Below are positions 26,891 through 36,066 of a stretch of 64,000 nucleotides of DNA, piece by piece (within the stretch, counting starts at the first letter, position 1; each line of letters opens with the position of its first letter). Under the pieces are notes generated by a model. It made no database searches, was not told the origin of the DNA, and saw only the letters and a program-made list of their open reading frames with translations. Where the stretch lies: contig JAVSMS010000001.1 in the NCBI GenBank assembly GCA_032027085.1, forward strand, positions 186,001 to 250,000, written 5' to 3'. The position numbers and the translations under genes were made by a program. The DNA comes from Pseudorhodoplanes sp. (GTDB lineage Bacteria > Pseudomonadota > Alphaproteobacteria > Rhizobiales > Xanthobacteraceae).

Positions 26891-27184
26891 TTAATGCTGC
26901 CGGCCCTTCTCGAAAGCGGCCTTCTGTTCCGGACGTGCCTCTTTCTGGTGCTTCGCCCGCCACTCATCATAAGGCATGCCGTAGACCATCTCCCGGCTCT
27001 CATCCTTGCTCATGGGGAGCCCCCTGGCGTCGGCGGCCTCCTTCATCCAGTTGGAGAGGCAGTTGCGGCAGAAGCCGGCGAGATTCATCAGCTCGATATT
27101 CTGCACATCGGTGCGCTCGCGCAGATGCTCAATCAGGCGGCGATAGACGGCGGCTTCCAGTTCCGTGCGAGTCTTGTCGTCCAT
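26891..27184 (-). CDS. DUF1244 family protein
   Basis: A 97-residue alphaproteobacterial protein with the family features VYRRLIEHLRERTDVQNIELMNLAGFCRNCLSNW, two Cys (CRNC) and YGMPYDEWRAKHQKEA. Known members form small helical dimers of unknown function. ATG at 27184 matches the family length; the upstream frame is Arg-rich. Confidence 0.88.
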   Translation of the reverse strand: MDDKTRTELEAAVYRRLIEHLRERTDVQNIELMNLAGFCRNCLSNWMKEAADARGLPMSKDESREMVYGMPYDEWRAKHQKEARPEQKAAFEKGRQH

Positions 27185-27286
27185 GCGAAGTCCTTCCGGC
27201 GATATTCGTCGTTTAACATAAGCATGGCCTTGGCCCGACGCCACTCGCTTGCCCGAGCGCCCGCGCGGCCTCTGCCTGCAGGAACA

Positions 27287-27328
27287 CAAAAAAGATAAAG
27301 CCCCGCCGCATCACCGCGGCGGGACTTT
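27287..27328 (-). terminator. Terminator of the molybdenum hydroxylase operon
   Basis: On the minus strand AAAGTCCCGCCGC pairs with GCGGCGGGGCTTT around a short loop, followed by an ATCTTTTTT tract. It lies just after the stop of the molybdopterin-binding subunit (27336). Confidence 0.85.
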
Positions 27329-27335
27329 GAGCAGA

Positions 27336-29546
27336 TCAGGAGCGCGCGAGCGCCACCCGGACGCGGTCCGGTGTGAACGGCATCGCACGGAGCGTCTGTC
27401 CAGTCATTGCCATGAAGGCGTTGGCCACAGCCGGCACAGTGCCGCCAATGCCGAGTTCGCCGACGGGAAGCGGGATGTCGCCGCTGCGGATCACTTCCAC
27501 ATGGATCTGTGGAATCTCCGACATCCGCATGATCTGATAGTCATGCAGATTGGTCTGCTCGACCTGTCCATCCTTGATCGTGATCCGCTCCTTGAGTGCG
27601 CTTCCCAAGGCGTAGATGATCGACCCTTCGACCTGCGCGACGATATTCACCGGCTGGACCGGCAGGCCGACATCCACAGCGCACCAGATGTTATGGACGC
27701 GAATTGATGCATTGCGGCGATCAATCGAGATCTCCGCTACCGTGCCAGACATGGAGAAGCCGATCGGCGGCAATCCCAGCTTGTTGAAGGCGATGCCGAG
27801 CGCTCGGCCATCGCGCTTGCGGCTCCATTCCGCCATCCGCGCGGCCGTCTCGACCACTTTCTTCGCGCGCGGATCCTTGAGCAGGGCCAGACGATAGGCG
27901 AACGGATCCTGCTTGGATTGCCGTGCCAGTTCGTCAAGCACAACCTCGATGGCGTAGTTGGTGTAACCCGCCCCGATGCCGCGCCAGGCTGCCGTGCGCA
28001 CGCCGCGCTCTTCGTAGATGTGGTCAGTTGTATGCGCGGGGATGTCGTAGAATGGAACATCGGCTCCGGCGACGACAATGTGATCGACGCCCTTCTGCGC
28101 ATCCATGCGTGCCTGGCCGTAGACATACGGCACGACGGTTTCCGCCGCGATGCGGTGCCGCCAGCCGGTCACTTTGTTGTTGGCATCGAGAGCCACGTCG
28201 ATACGCTGAGCCGTCATGGGCCGGAAGCGCCCCGCCACAACGTCGTCCTCGCGGCTCTGGATCATCTTGAGCGGCTTCTGCACTACTTTCGAAAGCAGCA
28301 CAGCATCCGTGACGTACTCGACGAAGGCATTGCGTCCATAGGCGCCGCCCATCTGCAGCGGATTTATCTTTACCTTGTCAGGCGACACGCCAGCTGCCGT
28401 CGCGGCGAGCGTCACCGCCTTGGTCGGCCATTGCGTGCCTGTCCACACTTCGACGCCGTCCGGCGTCACCGACGCAGTGCAGGAGTGCGGCTCCATTTGC
28501 GCGTGATAGACATGGTCGTTGGTGAATTCGCTGGTATGTCTGCGCGCAGCCGATTTGAAAGCCGCGTTCGCATCGCCGGTCTTTCGGGCAGTCACTCCCT
28601 TCTTTTCCGGATCACGAACATCGGCAAGATATTCGCGCAGATCTGCCTCGGAATTGACCTTCGCGCCCGGCGCATCGCGCCACTCCACTTTCACCTTCTG
28701 ACGCGCATTGAACACCGCGGGAACGCTTTCACCGATGATGCCGATGGCATGGTCGAAGGCCACCGCATCGACAATTCCCGGCTGCTTCTTGATCTCGTCC
28801 CGATTGAAGGATTTCGGGCCCGAGCCTTTGAATGGCGGGCGCACGATCGTCCCGTACAACATTCTGGGCAGCTGAACATCGATTGCGTAAAGGGGCTTGC
28901 CCGAGACCTTGTCCGGAACGTCGACACGCGGAACATCGGTGCCAATCAGCCGGAACTTGCTTGGCGGCTTGAGCTCTTCCGGCTTCACCGCCGGCAGTGT
29001 CTCCGGAACCTTGGCGAAACTTGCAATCTCGCCGTAACTCATCTTCCGGTCCGACGCGGCATGAACGACCATGCTCGGCTCGGTCGTCAATTCGCTCGCA
29101 GGCACGTCCCATTTTTCCGCTGCCGCGTCGATGAGGACGCGCCGAGCCTGAGCTCCGGCGGTCCGGATGACCGGCCAATAACCGCGCAACGTGACACTGC
29201 CGACGACGAACTGTGACTTGAAGATGGGATGGGCATATTCCGGCGCAATCGGCGATTGCTGGATCCTGACCATGGACCAGTCCGCATCCAGCTCCTCGGC
29301 GATAATCAACGGAATGGATGTGATCACTGCCTGCCCCATCTCGGGTGCTGGCGCCATAATGGTGATCGTGCCGTCGGTCGCGATATTCACGTACGCATTC
29401 AGTTTGCCGGGGGTCGACGCATACGCCTGTGCACCTTCGAGCAGAGGTGCGCTCAGGACGAACGCGAATGACAATCCGGCACCACCTCTCAGAACATCGC
29501 GGCGGCTGGGTCCCTGCATATCGACGCGCTTTTCTGCAGCTGTCAT
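27336..29546 (-). CDS. Xanthine dehydrogenase-family molybdopterin-binding subunit, Tat-exported
   Basis: A 736-residue large subunit of a molybdenum hydroxylase. An SRRDVLRG twin-arginine signal leads to a hydrophobic stretch, so it is periplasmic. The body has GYWPVIRTAGAQARR, QMEPHSCTA, GGAYGRNAFVEY, RGIGAGYTNYAIE and a late GELGIGGTVPAVANA, the molybdopterin and active-site Glu region. It groups with IorB-type isoquinoline 1-oxidoreductase and membrane-side aldehyde dehydrogenases rather than cytosolic XdhB. Two nt from its Fe-S partner. Confidence 0.92.
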   Translation of the reverse strand: MTAAEKRVDMQGPSRRDVLRGGAGLSFAFVLSAPLLEGAQAYASTPGKLNAYVNIATDGTITIMAPAPEMGQAVITSIPLIIAEELDADWSMVRIQQSPIAPEYAHPIFKSQFVVGSVTLRGYWPVIRTAGAQARRVLIDAAAEKWDVPASELTTEPSMVVHAASDRKMSYGEIASFAKVPETLPAVKPEELKPPSKFRLIGTDVPRVDVPDKVSGKPLYAIDVQLPRMLYGTIVRPPFKGSGPKSFNRDEIKKQPGIVDAVAFDHAIGIIGESVPAVFNARQKVKVEWRDAPGAKVNSEADLREYLADVRDPEKKGVTARKTGDANAAFKSAARRHTSEFTNDHVYHAQMEPHSCTASVTPDGVEVWTGTQWPTKAVTLAATAAGVSPDKVKINPLQMGGAYGRNAFVEYVTDAVLLSKVVQKPLKMIQSREDDVVAGRFRPMTAQRIDVALDANNKVTGWRHRIAAETVVPYVYGQARMDAQKGVDHIVVAGADVPFYDIPAHTTDHIYEERGVRTAAWRGIGAGYTNYAIEVVLDELARQSKQDPFAYRLALLKDPRAKKVVETAARMAEWSRKRDGRALGIAFNKLGLPPIGFSMSGTVAEISIDRRNASIRVHNIWCAVDVGLPVQPVNIVAQVEGSIIYALGSALKERITIKDGQVEQTNLHDYQIMRMSEIPQIHVEVIRSGDIPLPVGELGIGGTVPAVANAFMAMTGQTLRAMPFTPDRVRVALARS

Positions 29547-29548
29547 GA

Positions 29549-30007
29549 TCAGGCCTCCTTTGCTGCGCGTTCGATGGCGCGCACAATGCGCGAATAGGTA
29601 CCGCAGCGGCAGAGATTGCCGTCCATATGCTCGATGATCTGCTCGCGCGTCGGCGTCTTGGTTTTCGCCAGCAGCTCTGCCGCCTGCATGATTTGGCCGG
29701 ACTGGCAATAGCCGCATTGCGGCACCTGTTCGGCGATCCAGGCCTTCTGCAAAGGATGATCGCCCTTCTCCGACAGGCCCTCGATTGTCGTCACCTTGCG
29801 GCCGGCGACCTGCGACAGCTTGATCTGACAAGAGCGGACCGCCTTGCCGTCGACATGCACGGTGCAGGCGCCGCAGGCGGCGACTCCGCATCCGTATTTT
29901 GATCCTGTGAGCTTGAGATGCTCTCGCACCACCCAAAGCAATGGCGTGTCCGGCTCGGCTGTCACGCGCACCGCCTTGCCATTGACCGTTAACATGACCT
30001 CCGTCAT
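29549..30007 (-). CDS. (2Fe-2S)-binding subunit of molybdenum hydroxylase
   Basis: A 152-residue two-cluster ferredoxin-like subunit. Plant-type cluster at [23 protein letters not shown], second cluster at [13 protein letters not shown] plus [12 protein letters not shown]. It passes electrons from the Mo site (partner 27336-29546) to a cytochrome or quinone. The partner carries a Tat signal and this subunit has none, so it probably travels as a preassembled complex. Confidence 0.94.
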   Translation of the reverse strand: MTEVMLTVNGKAVRVTAEPDTPLLWVVREHLKLTGSKYGCGVAACGACTVHVDGKAVRSCQIKLSQVAGRKVTTIEGLSEKGDHPLQKAWIAEQVPQCGYCQSGQIMQAAELLAKTKTPTREQIIEHMDGNLCRCGTYSRIVRAIERAAKEA

Positions 30008-30138
30008 GTGCGTCTCCCTGACAATCGGTTGATTTATTTTGTCTATTGGCGGGCCCCACCCGCATCTGGAATTATAGCTAATAAGAAAGTTCCCGCATCA
30101 CCGTAGCGTCCAGCCCACTCACAAAGGTATGACTTGCG

Positions 30139-31458
30139 ATGGGCTTGCCGCTCAGGACAGACGACGTGACACATCCCTCTTCGCGTGAATTTTTGGACGG
30201 TCTTTTCCGCACAGCGATTGCTGCGGCGCACCCCAAGCAGTGTCTCACGTCGCATTTGCCGAAGCCGCCGGGTGGCCGCTTGATCATTTTGGCGGCGGGG
30301 AAGGCCGCCGGCTCCATGGCTGAGGTGGCCGAGCAATTTTATCTGCAGACATGCATGCTGCCGTCAGAAAGGATTTGCGGCATTGCAGTCGCGCGTCACG
30401 GCTACGGCCGGCCAACCAAAGTGGTCCGCCTCGTCGAAGCCGGACACCCGGTGCCGGACCAGGCCGGCATTGCCGCGACTACCGACACGCTCGCGCTGGC
30501 AAAGACTGCGACGGCCGACGATATTGTCCTGGTGCTGATCTCCGGCGGCGCGTCGGCAAACTGGATCGCGCCCATCCCGCCGCTCTCGCTGAACGAAAAA
30601 CAGGCGGTAACGCGCGCCTTGCTCCGCTCCGGTGCGGCAATCGGCGAGATCAATACCGTGCGAAAGCATCTCTCGCAGATCAAGGGCGGACGGCTGGCGC
30701 GCCTCGCGCATCCGGCGCGCGTTGTCACGCTCGGCATTTCCGACGTGCCGGGCGATGATCCGGCGGTGATCGGTTCAGGCCCGACGGTTCCCGATCCGTC
30801 GACGCTCGCCGACGCGCGCGCCATCATCGAGCGCTATCGTCTCGATATTCCAGAGAGCGTGCATCGCATACTGGCCGACCCGGCGAGCGAATCTCCAAAG
30901 CCCGGCGACGATGTTTTCAGGAACACGGAATTCCATCTGGTCGCGCGGCCGGCAGATTCCTTTCACGCAGCCGAGAAGGCGATCAAGGCGGCCGGATATG
31001 AGTACATCTTTCTTGGAGATCAGGTCGAAGGCGAGGCGCGCGAGGTCGCGGCTGCGCAGGCAATGCTGGCACGCGAGATCGCGGCACAGAAGCGCCGCGC
31101 CGTCATCGTGTCGGGCGGCGAATTGACCGTCACGATAAAAGGTCAAGGGCGCGGCGGCCCTAATCAGGAATATGCGCTGGCACTGGCCATTGCTATCGAT
31201 GGCATGCCCGACATCGCGGCGCTGGCCGGCGACACCGACGGCACCGATGGCGGCGGCGGTTCGGCCAGCGATCCGGCCGGCGCCTTTGTCACTGGCGGCA
31301 CTGTCACCCGCGCCCGGGCCCTCGGCCTCGATCCCGCCGCCTTTGTCGCCGACAACAATTCCACGGCGTTTTTCACCGCCTTGGGCGACCTCGTGGCGCC
31401 CGGCCCAACTTTCACGAACGTCAATGATTTCCGCGCCATTGTCGTTGACACTCCATAA
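30139..31458 (+). CDS. Glycerate 2-kinase (MOFRL type)
   Basis: A 439-residue kinase: N-terminal DUF4147 domain with ILAAGKAAGSMAE, VLISGGASANWIAP, EINTVRKHLSQIKGGRLA and DVPGDDPAVIGSGPTVPDPST, then a C-terminal MOFRL domain with SGGELTVTIKGQGRGGPNQEYAL and AGDTDGTDG. It phosphorylates D-glycerate in the serine cycle, glyoxylate or tartrate pathways (GckA/TtuD). Pyruvate kinase follows on the same strand, as in many rhizobia. Confidence 0.92.
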   Translation: MGLPLRTDDVTHPSSREFLDGLFRTAIAAAHPKQCLTSHLPKPPGGRLIILAAGKAAGSMAEVAEQFYLQTCMLPSERICGIAVARHGYGRPTKVVRLVEAGHPVPDQAGIAATTDTLALAKTATADDIVLVLISGGASANWIAPIPPLSLNEKQAVTRALLRSGAAIGEINTVRKHLSQIKGGRLARLAHPARVVTLGISDVPGDDPAVIGSGPTVPDPSTLADARAIIERYRLDIPESVHRILADPASESPKPGDDVFRNTEFHLVARPADSFHAAEKAIKAAGYEYIFLGDQVEGEAREVAAAQAMLAREIAAQKRRAVIVSGGELTVTIKGQGRGGPNQEYALALAIAIDGMPDIAALAGDTDGTDGGGGSASDPAGAFVTGGTVTRARALGLDPAAFVADNNSTAFFTALGDLVAPGPTFTNVNDFRAIVVDTP

Positions 31459-31521
31459 AAAATCACGGCAGAACAGCGACTTAGTCGGGCCGCGCGTGAC
31501 GGAACAGGATCCCTGACGATC

Positions 31522-32085
31522 GTGAACTGGCTTCACTCTCTCTTCGCTGGCCGTTTTTTTAAGGCCCGGACCGCGCTCGCTGGCGCCGGTTTGGCCGTGC
31601 TGTGTATCGCCTGGGCCGAGCCCGCAGCGGCAGATTTCCGGCTCTGCAACAACACCTCCGGCCGGGTCGGCGTAGCCATCGGCTACAAGGACAACGAGGG
31701 TTGGGTCACCGAAGGCTGGTGGAATCTGCCGTCGCGGTCCTGCGAGACGCTGATGCGCGGCAATCTCGTCGCACGATATTATTATATCTATGCCATCGAC
31801 TATGACCGCGGCGGGGAATGGTCGGGGCAGGCCTACATGTGCACGCGCGACAAGGAATTCACCATCCGCGGCACGGAAGATTGCCTGGCGCGCGGCTTCG
31901 ACCGCACCGGCTTCTTTGAAGTCGACACGCTGGAGCAGAAGGCCTGGACCGTTCAACTCACCGAAACGAGCGAACAGACGCCCGCCTCGCCGCTGCAGCC
32001 GAATTCGCCGATGGTGACCATGCCGCCATCCGGCACCCGCACGCCGCCACCTTCCAATCCCTCGACAGGAAATTCTCGCCGATGA
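31522..32085 (+). CDS. DUF1036 secreted protein
   Basis: A 187-residue protein with an N-terminal signal (AGLAVLCIAWAEPAAA). The mature part starts DFRLCNNTSGRVGVAIGYKDNEGWVTEGWW and contains several Cys (RSCETL, MCTRD, EDCLARG) spaced as in DUF1036 proteins. Ends in a Pro/Ser/Thr-rich tail. Function unknown. GTG start at 31522; overlaps pyruvate kinase by 4 nt (ATGA). Confidence 0.85.
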   Translation: MNWLHSLFAGRFFKARTALAGAGLAVLCIAWAEPAAADFRLCNNTSGRVGVAIGYKDNEGWVTEGWWNLPSRSCETLMRGNLVARYYYIYAIDYDRGGEWSGQAYMCTRDKEFTIRGTEDCLARGFDRTGFFEVDTLEQKAWTVQLTETSEQTPASPLQPNSPMVTMPPSGTRTPPPSNPSTGNSRR

Positions 32086-33521
32086 GGCGCCTCCGCCGCA
32101 CCAAGATCGTCGCGACTCTCGGTCCCTCCTCGTCAGACCGCGCGATGATTGAGCGGCTGTTCGAAGCCGGTGCCGATGTGTTCCGCATCAATATGAGTCA
32201 CACGCCGCATGACCGCATGCGCGACCTTGTCGGCATGATCCGCGACATCGAAAAGCAGTATGAGCGGCCGATCGGCATTCTGGTCGATCTACAGGGACCG
32301 AAATTGCGGCTCGGCACTTTTGCCGGCGGCTCGGCGATGCTGAAGAAGGGCGACAGCTTCATTCTCGATTCCAATCCGGCCGAAGGCGATGCCGGTCGCG
32401 TCTATCTTCCGCACCCGGAAATTCTGCAGGCCGCGGGCCCGAAACAGACCTTGCTGCTCGACGACGGCAAGGTGCGCCTCACGACGCTCGAAACCAGTCC
32501 GCAAAAGCTCGTCACCCGCGTCGAAGTCGGGGGCAAATTGTCCGACCGCAAGGGCGTCAGCCTGCCCGAAACCATTTTGCCGTTGACGGCGCTGGTCGAG
32601 AAAGATCGCTCCGATCTCGAAGCCGCGCTCAATGCCGGCATCGACTGGCTGGCCTTGTCGTTCATTCAGCGCCCGGAGGACATCGCCGAGGCGAAAAAGA
32701 TCACGCGCGGCCGCGCCGCCATCATGGCCAAGATCGAGAAGCCGCAAGCGGTGACCCGTCTTGATGACATCATGGATGCGACCGACGCATTGATGGTGGC
32801 GCGCGGCGACCTCGGCGTGGAATTGCCGCTCGAGAAAGTCCCCGGCATCCAGAAGCAGATCACCCGCGCCGCCCGCCGCGCCGGCAAGCCCGTCGTCGTC
32901 GCGACGCAGATGCTGGAATCGATGATCGCGAGCCCGGTGCCGACGCGCGCGGAAGTTTCCGACGTGGCCACCGCGATTTTCGAAGGCGCCGACGCGGTCA
33001 TGCTGTCGGCGGAATCTGCGGCCGGGCAATATCCGGCGGAAGCCGTCGCCACCATGGACCGCATCGCGCAGGAAGTGGAACGCGACCCGATCTATCGCAC
33101 CATCATCAGCGGCCAGCGCGCCGAGCCCGAACCGACCGGCTCCGACGCCATTGCCGCAGCGGCGCGCGAGATCGCCGAGACGCTCGATCTGTCGGCGGTG
33201 ATCTGCTGGACGAGCTCCGGCTCGACGGCGTTGCGCATGGCGCGCGAGCGGCCGGAGCCGCCTATCGTCGCGATCTCGCCCAACCTCTCAACCGGACGCA
33301 AATTGTCGCTGGCCTGGGGCGTGCATTGCGTCGTCGCCGAGGACGCGCACGATCTCGACGACATGGTCGAGCGCGCCTGCCGCATCGCCTTCAAGGACGG
33401 CTTCGCCAAGGCCGGCCGCCGCGTCATCATCGTCGCCGGCGTTCCGCTCGGCACGCCGGGCGCGACCAACATGCTGCGCATCGCCTTTGTGGGTGGCGAT
33501 CAGGACGCGAGCGGCGATTGA
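32082..33521 (+). CDS. pyk: Pyruvate kinase
   Basis: A 479-residue glycolytic enzyme. RTKIVATLGPSSSD, FRINMSHTPHDRM, DLQGPKLRLG, the metal-binding IMAKIEKPQAV, ARGDLGVELP and VATQMLESMI are the canonical sites; the C-terminal regulatory domain ends with GATNMLRIAFVG. It converts PEP and ADP to pyruvate and ATP. Translationally coupled to the DUF1036 gene. Confidence 0.97.
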   Translation: MRRLRRTKIVATLGPSSSDRAMIERLFEAGADVFRINMSHTPHDRMRDLVGMIRDIEKQYERPIGILVDLQGPKLRLGTFAGGSAMLKKGDSFILDSNPAEGDAGRVYLPHPEILQAAGPKQTLLLDDGKVRLTTLETSPQKLVTRVEVGGKLSDRKGVSLPETILPLTALVEKDRSDLEAALNAGIDWLALSFIQRPEDIAEAKKITRGRAAIMAKIEKPQAVTRLDDIMDATDALMVARGDLGVELPLEKVPGIQKQITRAARRAGKPVVVATQMLESMIASPVPTRAEVSDVATAIFEGADAVMLSAESAAGQYPAEAVATMDRIAQEVERDPIYRTIISGQRAEPEPTGSDAIAAAAREIAETLDLSAVICWTSSGSTALRMARERPEPPIVAISPNLSTGRKLSLAWGVHCVVAEDAHDLDDMVERACRIAFKDGFAKAGRRVIIVAGVPLGTPGATNMLRIAFVGGDQDASGD

Positions 33522-33524
33522 TGA

Positions 33525-34142
33525 TCAGATATCCCGGCCCTCGACCTTTTCGGTCAGCGACTTGATCAGGTCGGGAATTTTCGGCAGGTGCGGATGCACC
33601 TGCAGCGCGCGGCGATAGATTTCCAGTGCACGCCTGTCGTCGCCGAGATCCTGCATGATCAGCCCCAGCCCCGCGAGCGCGCCGAAATGGCGCGGTTCGC
33701 GCGCCAGAATCTGGCGGATGTCCGCCAGCGAATGGTTGTAGTCCTTGCGCATGTAATGGATCGTGGCGCGCCGGTTCCAGGCTTCCACGTAATCCGGTTT
33801 GATGGCGATGATCGCGTCCAGCAGCTTGAGCGCGAGATCGAGATCGTGTGCCTCGATCGCCGTCTTCACGCGCGTCATCAGCAGATTGGCGGTGTCGCTC
33901 GGCGAGATGATCCACACCGCCCAAATGCGGTCCTCGATCGCCTTGGCGGCTGTCGCATCAGGCGCGGCTTTCAGCGCGCCGAACAGGAAATCAAGATCGT
34001 TCAGGCGGTCGGCGCGCGAGACGCGTGGCAGCTTGTCCGGCGCTTCGACAAAGCCGCCCTTCTGGGCGGAGGCCGGCGCGGACACGCCCAAACAGGCGGC
34101 GCAAACCGCCGCCGCAGCCATGATGCGGAATCGTTGCGACAT
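33525..34142 (-). CDS. Periplasmic TPR protein
   Basis: A 205-residue protein: signal peptide (MAAAAVCAACLGVSAPASAQ), an N-terminal helical domain and two or three TPR units (LLDAIIAIKPDYVEAWNRRATIHYMRKDYNHSLADI, HFGALAGLGLIMQDLGDDRRALEIY). Scaffold role only. ATG at 34142 chosen since it starts the signal. Convergent with pyk. Confidence 0.82.
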   Translation of the reverse strand: MSQRFRIMAAAAVCAACLGVSAPASAQKGGFVEAPDKLPRVSRADRLNDLDFLFGALKAAPDATAAKAIEDRIWAVWIISPSDTANLLMTRVKTAIEAHDLDLALKLLDAIIAIKPDYVEAWNRRATIHYMRKDYNHSLADIRQILAREPRHFGALAGLGLIMQDLGDDRRALEIYRRALQVHPHLPKIPDLIKSLTEKVEGRDI

Positions 34143-34190
34143 GCCGGTCAGTGTAGACTTCGGCACCACAGCCGCAAGACAGGGACAGGT

Positions 34191-34208
34191 AAAAGGCTCG
34201 CGAGAGCC
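34191..34208 (-). terminator. Terminator of rpmJ
   Basis: On the minus strand GGCTC-tcgc-GAGCC is followed by TTTT. A second hairpin (34206-34224, GCCAGGGC/GCCCTGGC) overlaps the rpmJ stop codon just before it. Confidence 0.65.
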
Positions 34209-34213
34209 AGGGC

Positions 34214-34339
34214 TCAGCCCTGGCGCGCCTTGAAGCGCTTCTGGGTCTTGTTGATCACATAGACCCGGCCCTTCCGCCGCACGAGACGGTTGTCACGGTG
34301 GCGACCACGCAGCGATTTCAATGAGTTACGGACCTTCAT
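34214..34339 (-). CDS. rpmJ: 50S ribosomal protein L36
   Basis: A 41-residue protein too short for most gene finders: [18 protein letters not shown] then [20 protein letters not shown]. The zinc-ligand Cys residues of the standard form are absent, matching the Cys-less L36 used by alphaproteobacteria. It sits alone and is followed by a hairpin terminator. Confidence 0.95.
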   Translation of the reverse strand: MKVRNSLKSLRGRHRDNRLVRRKGRVYVINKTQKRFKARQG

Positions 34340-34535
34340 GGCTGACCTCTGAGGCCGCCCTGCGGCCGTCTTCCAAAATTTGCGCGGAAACTAGGGGCCA
34401 CGGCGCCCGAAGTCAACGCACACGGCCCATTCCGGCCGTCATTGGTGACAATGGCCTCCATCCCGCTCGGGCACGGGAGTGGAGGCCCTGTTCAGAACGC
34501 TGTCCGGTCCGGATCAGCCCAAAATCAACCCTTGA

Positions 34536-34790
34536 TCAGCCTTTGGGGCAGAACGGCTCGGCGCAGACCAGGAGCGAGGGATACCATTTGCCGTCCAGTC
34601 CGCACCATTGCATACGGCAGACGCCTCCGGCGCAGGCGGCGGTGGTGTATTTCGGCGCGACGCAGGTGGCGGCGGCAACCGGCGCAGCCTTGGCCTTCTT
34701 CTTGGCGGCGTGTGACAAGGTCGTGGTTCCGGCCAGCGCGAAAGATGCAACGGCGGCGACCAGCACGCATTTCGACAGCAGCTTGATCAT
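34536..34790 (-). CDS. Small secreted cysteine-rich protein
   Basis: An 84-residue protein: signal peptide (MIKLLSKCVLVAAVASFALA), a Lys/Ala-rich spacer (AAKKKAKAAP) and a mature domain with five Cys (ATCVAPKYTTAACAGGVCRMQWCGLDGKWYPSLLVCAEPFC has six including the last). The pattern suggests disulfide folding in the periplasm. I do not recognise a named family. ATG at 34790 starts the signal. Confidence 0.6.
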   Translation of the reverse strand: MIKLLSKCVLVAAVASFALAGTTTLSHAAKKKAKAAPVAAATCVAPKYTTAACAGGVCRMQWCGLDGKWYPSLLVCAEPFCPKG

Positions 34791-34947
34791 TGTGTAGCTC
34801 CCCCATTCGTAGAAAACCCCGGTGAATAAAGGATTGCACAAAGAAAATTCCCCCACAAGCAGCCCTGTGCCATGTGAATTGGGCGGCAGATGCCGGGCGC
34901 GCGGGTCCGAATTCCGTGACCTCGCCCTGTCGGCGCGTGGCGGAGCG

Positions 34948-36066
34948 TTATTTCAGGAACGTCCTGAAGTGACGCAATGCGAAGAAGAAAAGAACCGATC
35001 CGATGCCCGCCAGCGCCAGGAGCTGCGGCCAGACCACGGACAGCCCGGCCCCGCGGAACAGGACCGACTGTGCCAGGATGATGAAATGCGTGTTGGGCGC
35101 GGCGAGCATGAGGGTCTGGATGACCTCCGGCATGCTTTCACGCGGCGTCATCGCGCCTGAAAGCACCTGGAGCGGAACGAGAACCAATATGATGAGCATG
35201 CCGAACTGCGGCATGGAACCGGCCATCGTCGCGAGGAAGATGCCCATCGAGGTGGTGGCGAAAAGATGCAGCACCGTCCCGACCATGAAGAGCAGTAGCG
35301 AACCCTGAAGGGGCACTGCCAGCAGCCCCTGCACCACGCCAATGAGGGCGACGGCGGACGCCAGCAGAACGACGAGCCCCATCGACCACACCTTGCTGAC
35401 CATGATTTCAAACGGCGTTACCGGCATGACGAGCAGGTGCTCGACGGTGCCGTGCTCCCGCTCGCGGATGAGAGCCGCGCCGGTCAGAACGATGGACAGC
35501 ATCGTGATCTGATCGATAACCTCCATGATCGCGCCGAACCAGCTCTTGTTCAGTTCCGGATTGAAACGGGAGCGCAGGACGAGTTCGATGGGCGTTTCGC
35601 TCACGCCGCGCTGGCGTTTTAGAAACTCGCTGATCTCGCTCGACACGATGGATTGTATGTGACCGCCGCCGATGAAAGCCTGCGACATGCGGGTCGCATC
35701 GATGTTGAGCTGGATCGTCGGCGACCGGCCCGCCAGCAGATCGCGCTGGAAATTCGGCGGAATATCGATGGCAAAGGTGTCGAGGCCGGAATCCATGCGG
35801 CTGTCCATTTCCACCGGCGCGATCAATTGAGGCACCAGGAAATACGGCGGATAGAAGGCCGTGACGATGCGGGAGGAAACCGGCGAACCGTCCTCGTCGA
35901 CGATCGCGATCACGGCGCGATTGAGCGTCTCCGGCATTGCCGTGGCCGCCGTGTAGATCGCCAGCGTGAAGGCGTAGACGATCAGCGCGAGCAGCACCGG
36001 ATCGCGCCGAAGCCCGCGCAGTTCCTTGATCCCGAGATGACCGATATTGGCGATGCGCATGCTCAA
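34948..36066 (-). CDS. ABC-2 type permease (YhhJ-like)
   Basis: A 372-residue inner-membrane protein: N-terminal helix ([18 protein letters not shown]), a periplasmic domain of about 130 residues, then five helices with [33 protein letters not shown], the conserved ABC-2 coupling region. Third gene of an HlyD / dual-ATPase / permease operon; it overlaps the ATPase gene by 4 nt. Confidence 0.9.
   Translation of the reverse strand: MSMRIANIGHLGIKELRGLRRDPVLLALIVYAFTLAIYTAATAMPETLNRAVIAIVDEDGSPVSSRIVTAFYPPYFLVPQLIAPVEMDSRMDSGLDTFAIDIPPNFQRDLLAGRSPTIQLNIDATRMSQAFIGGGHIQSIVSSEISEFLKRQRGVSETPIELVLRSRFNPELNKSWFGAIMEVIDQITMLSIVLTGAALIREREHGTVEHLLVMPVTPFEIMVSKVWSMGLVVLLASAVALIGVVQGLLAVPLQGSLLLFMVGTVLHLFATTSMGIFLATMAGSMPQFGMLIILVLVPLQVLSGAMTPRESMPEVIQTLMLAAPNTHFIILAQSVLFRGAGLSVVWPQLLALAGIGSVLFFFALRHFRTFLK

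Noticed and set aside
27918-29216. 432-residue plus-strand frame inside the molybdopterin subunit
   Set aside because: Shadow; sense strand has molybdenum hydroxylase motifs throughout.
34206-34224. Hairpin over the rpmJ stop codon as its terminator
   Set aside because: No T-run and it overlaps coding sequence; the following GGCTC/GAGCC stem with TTTT is the better terminator.
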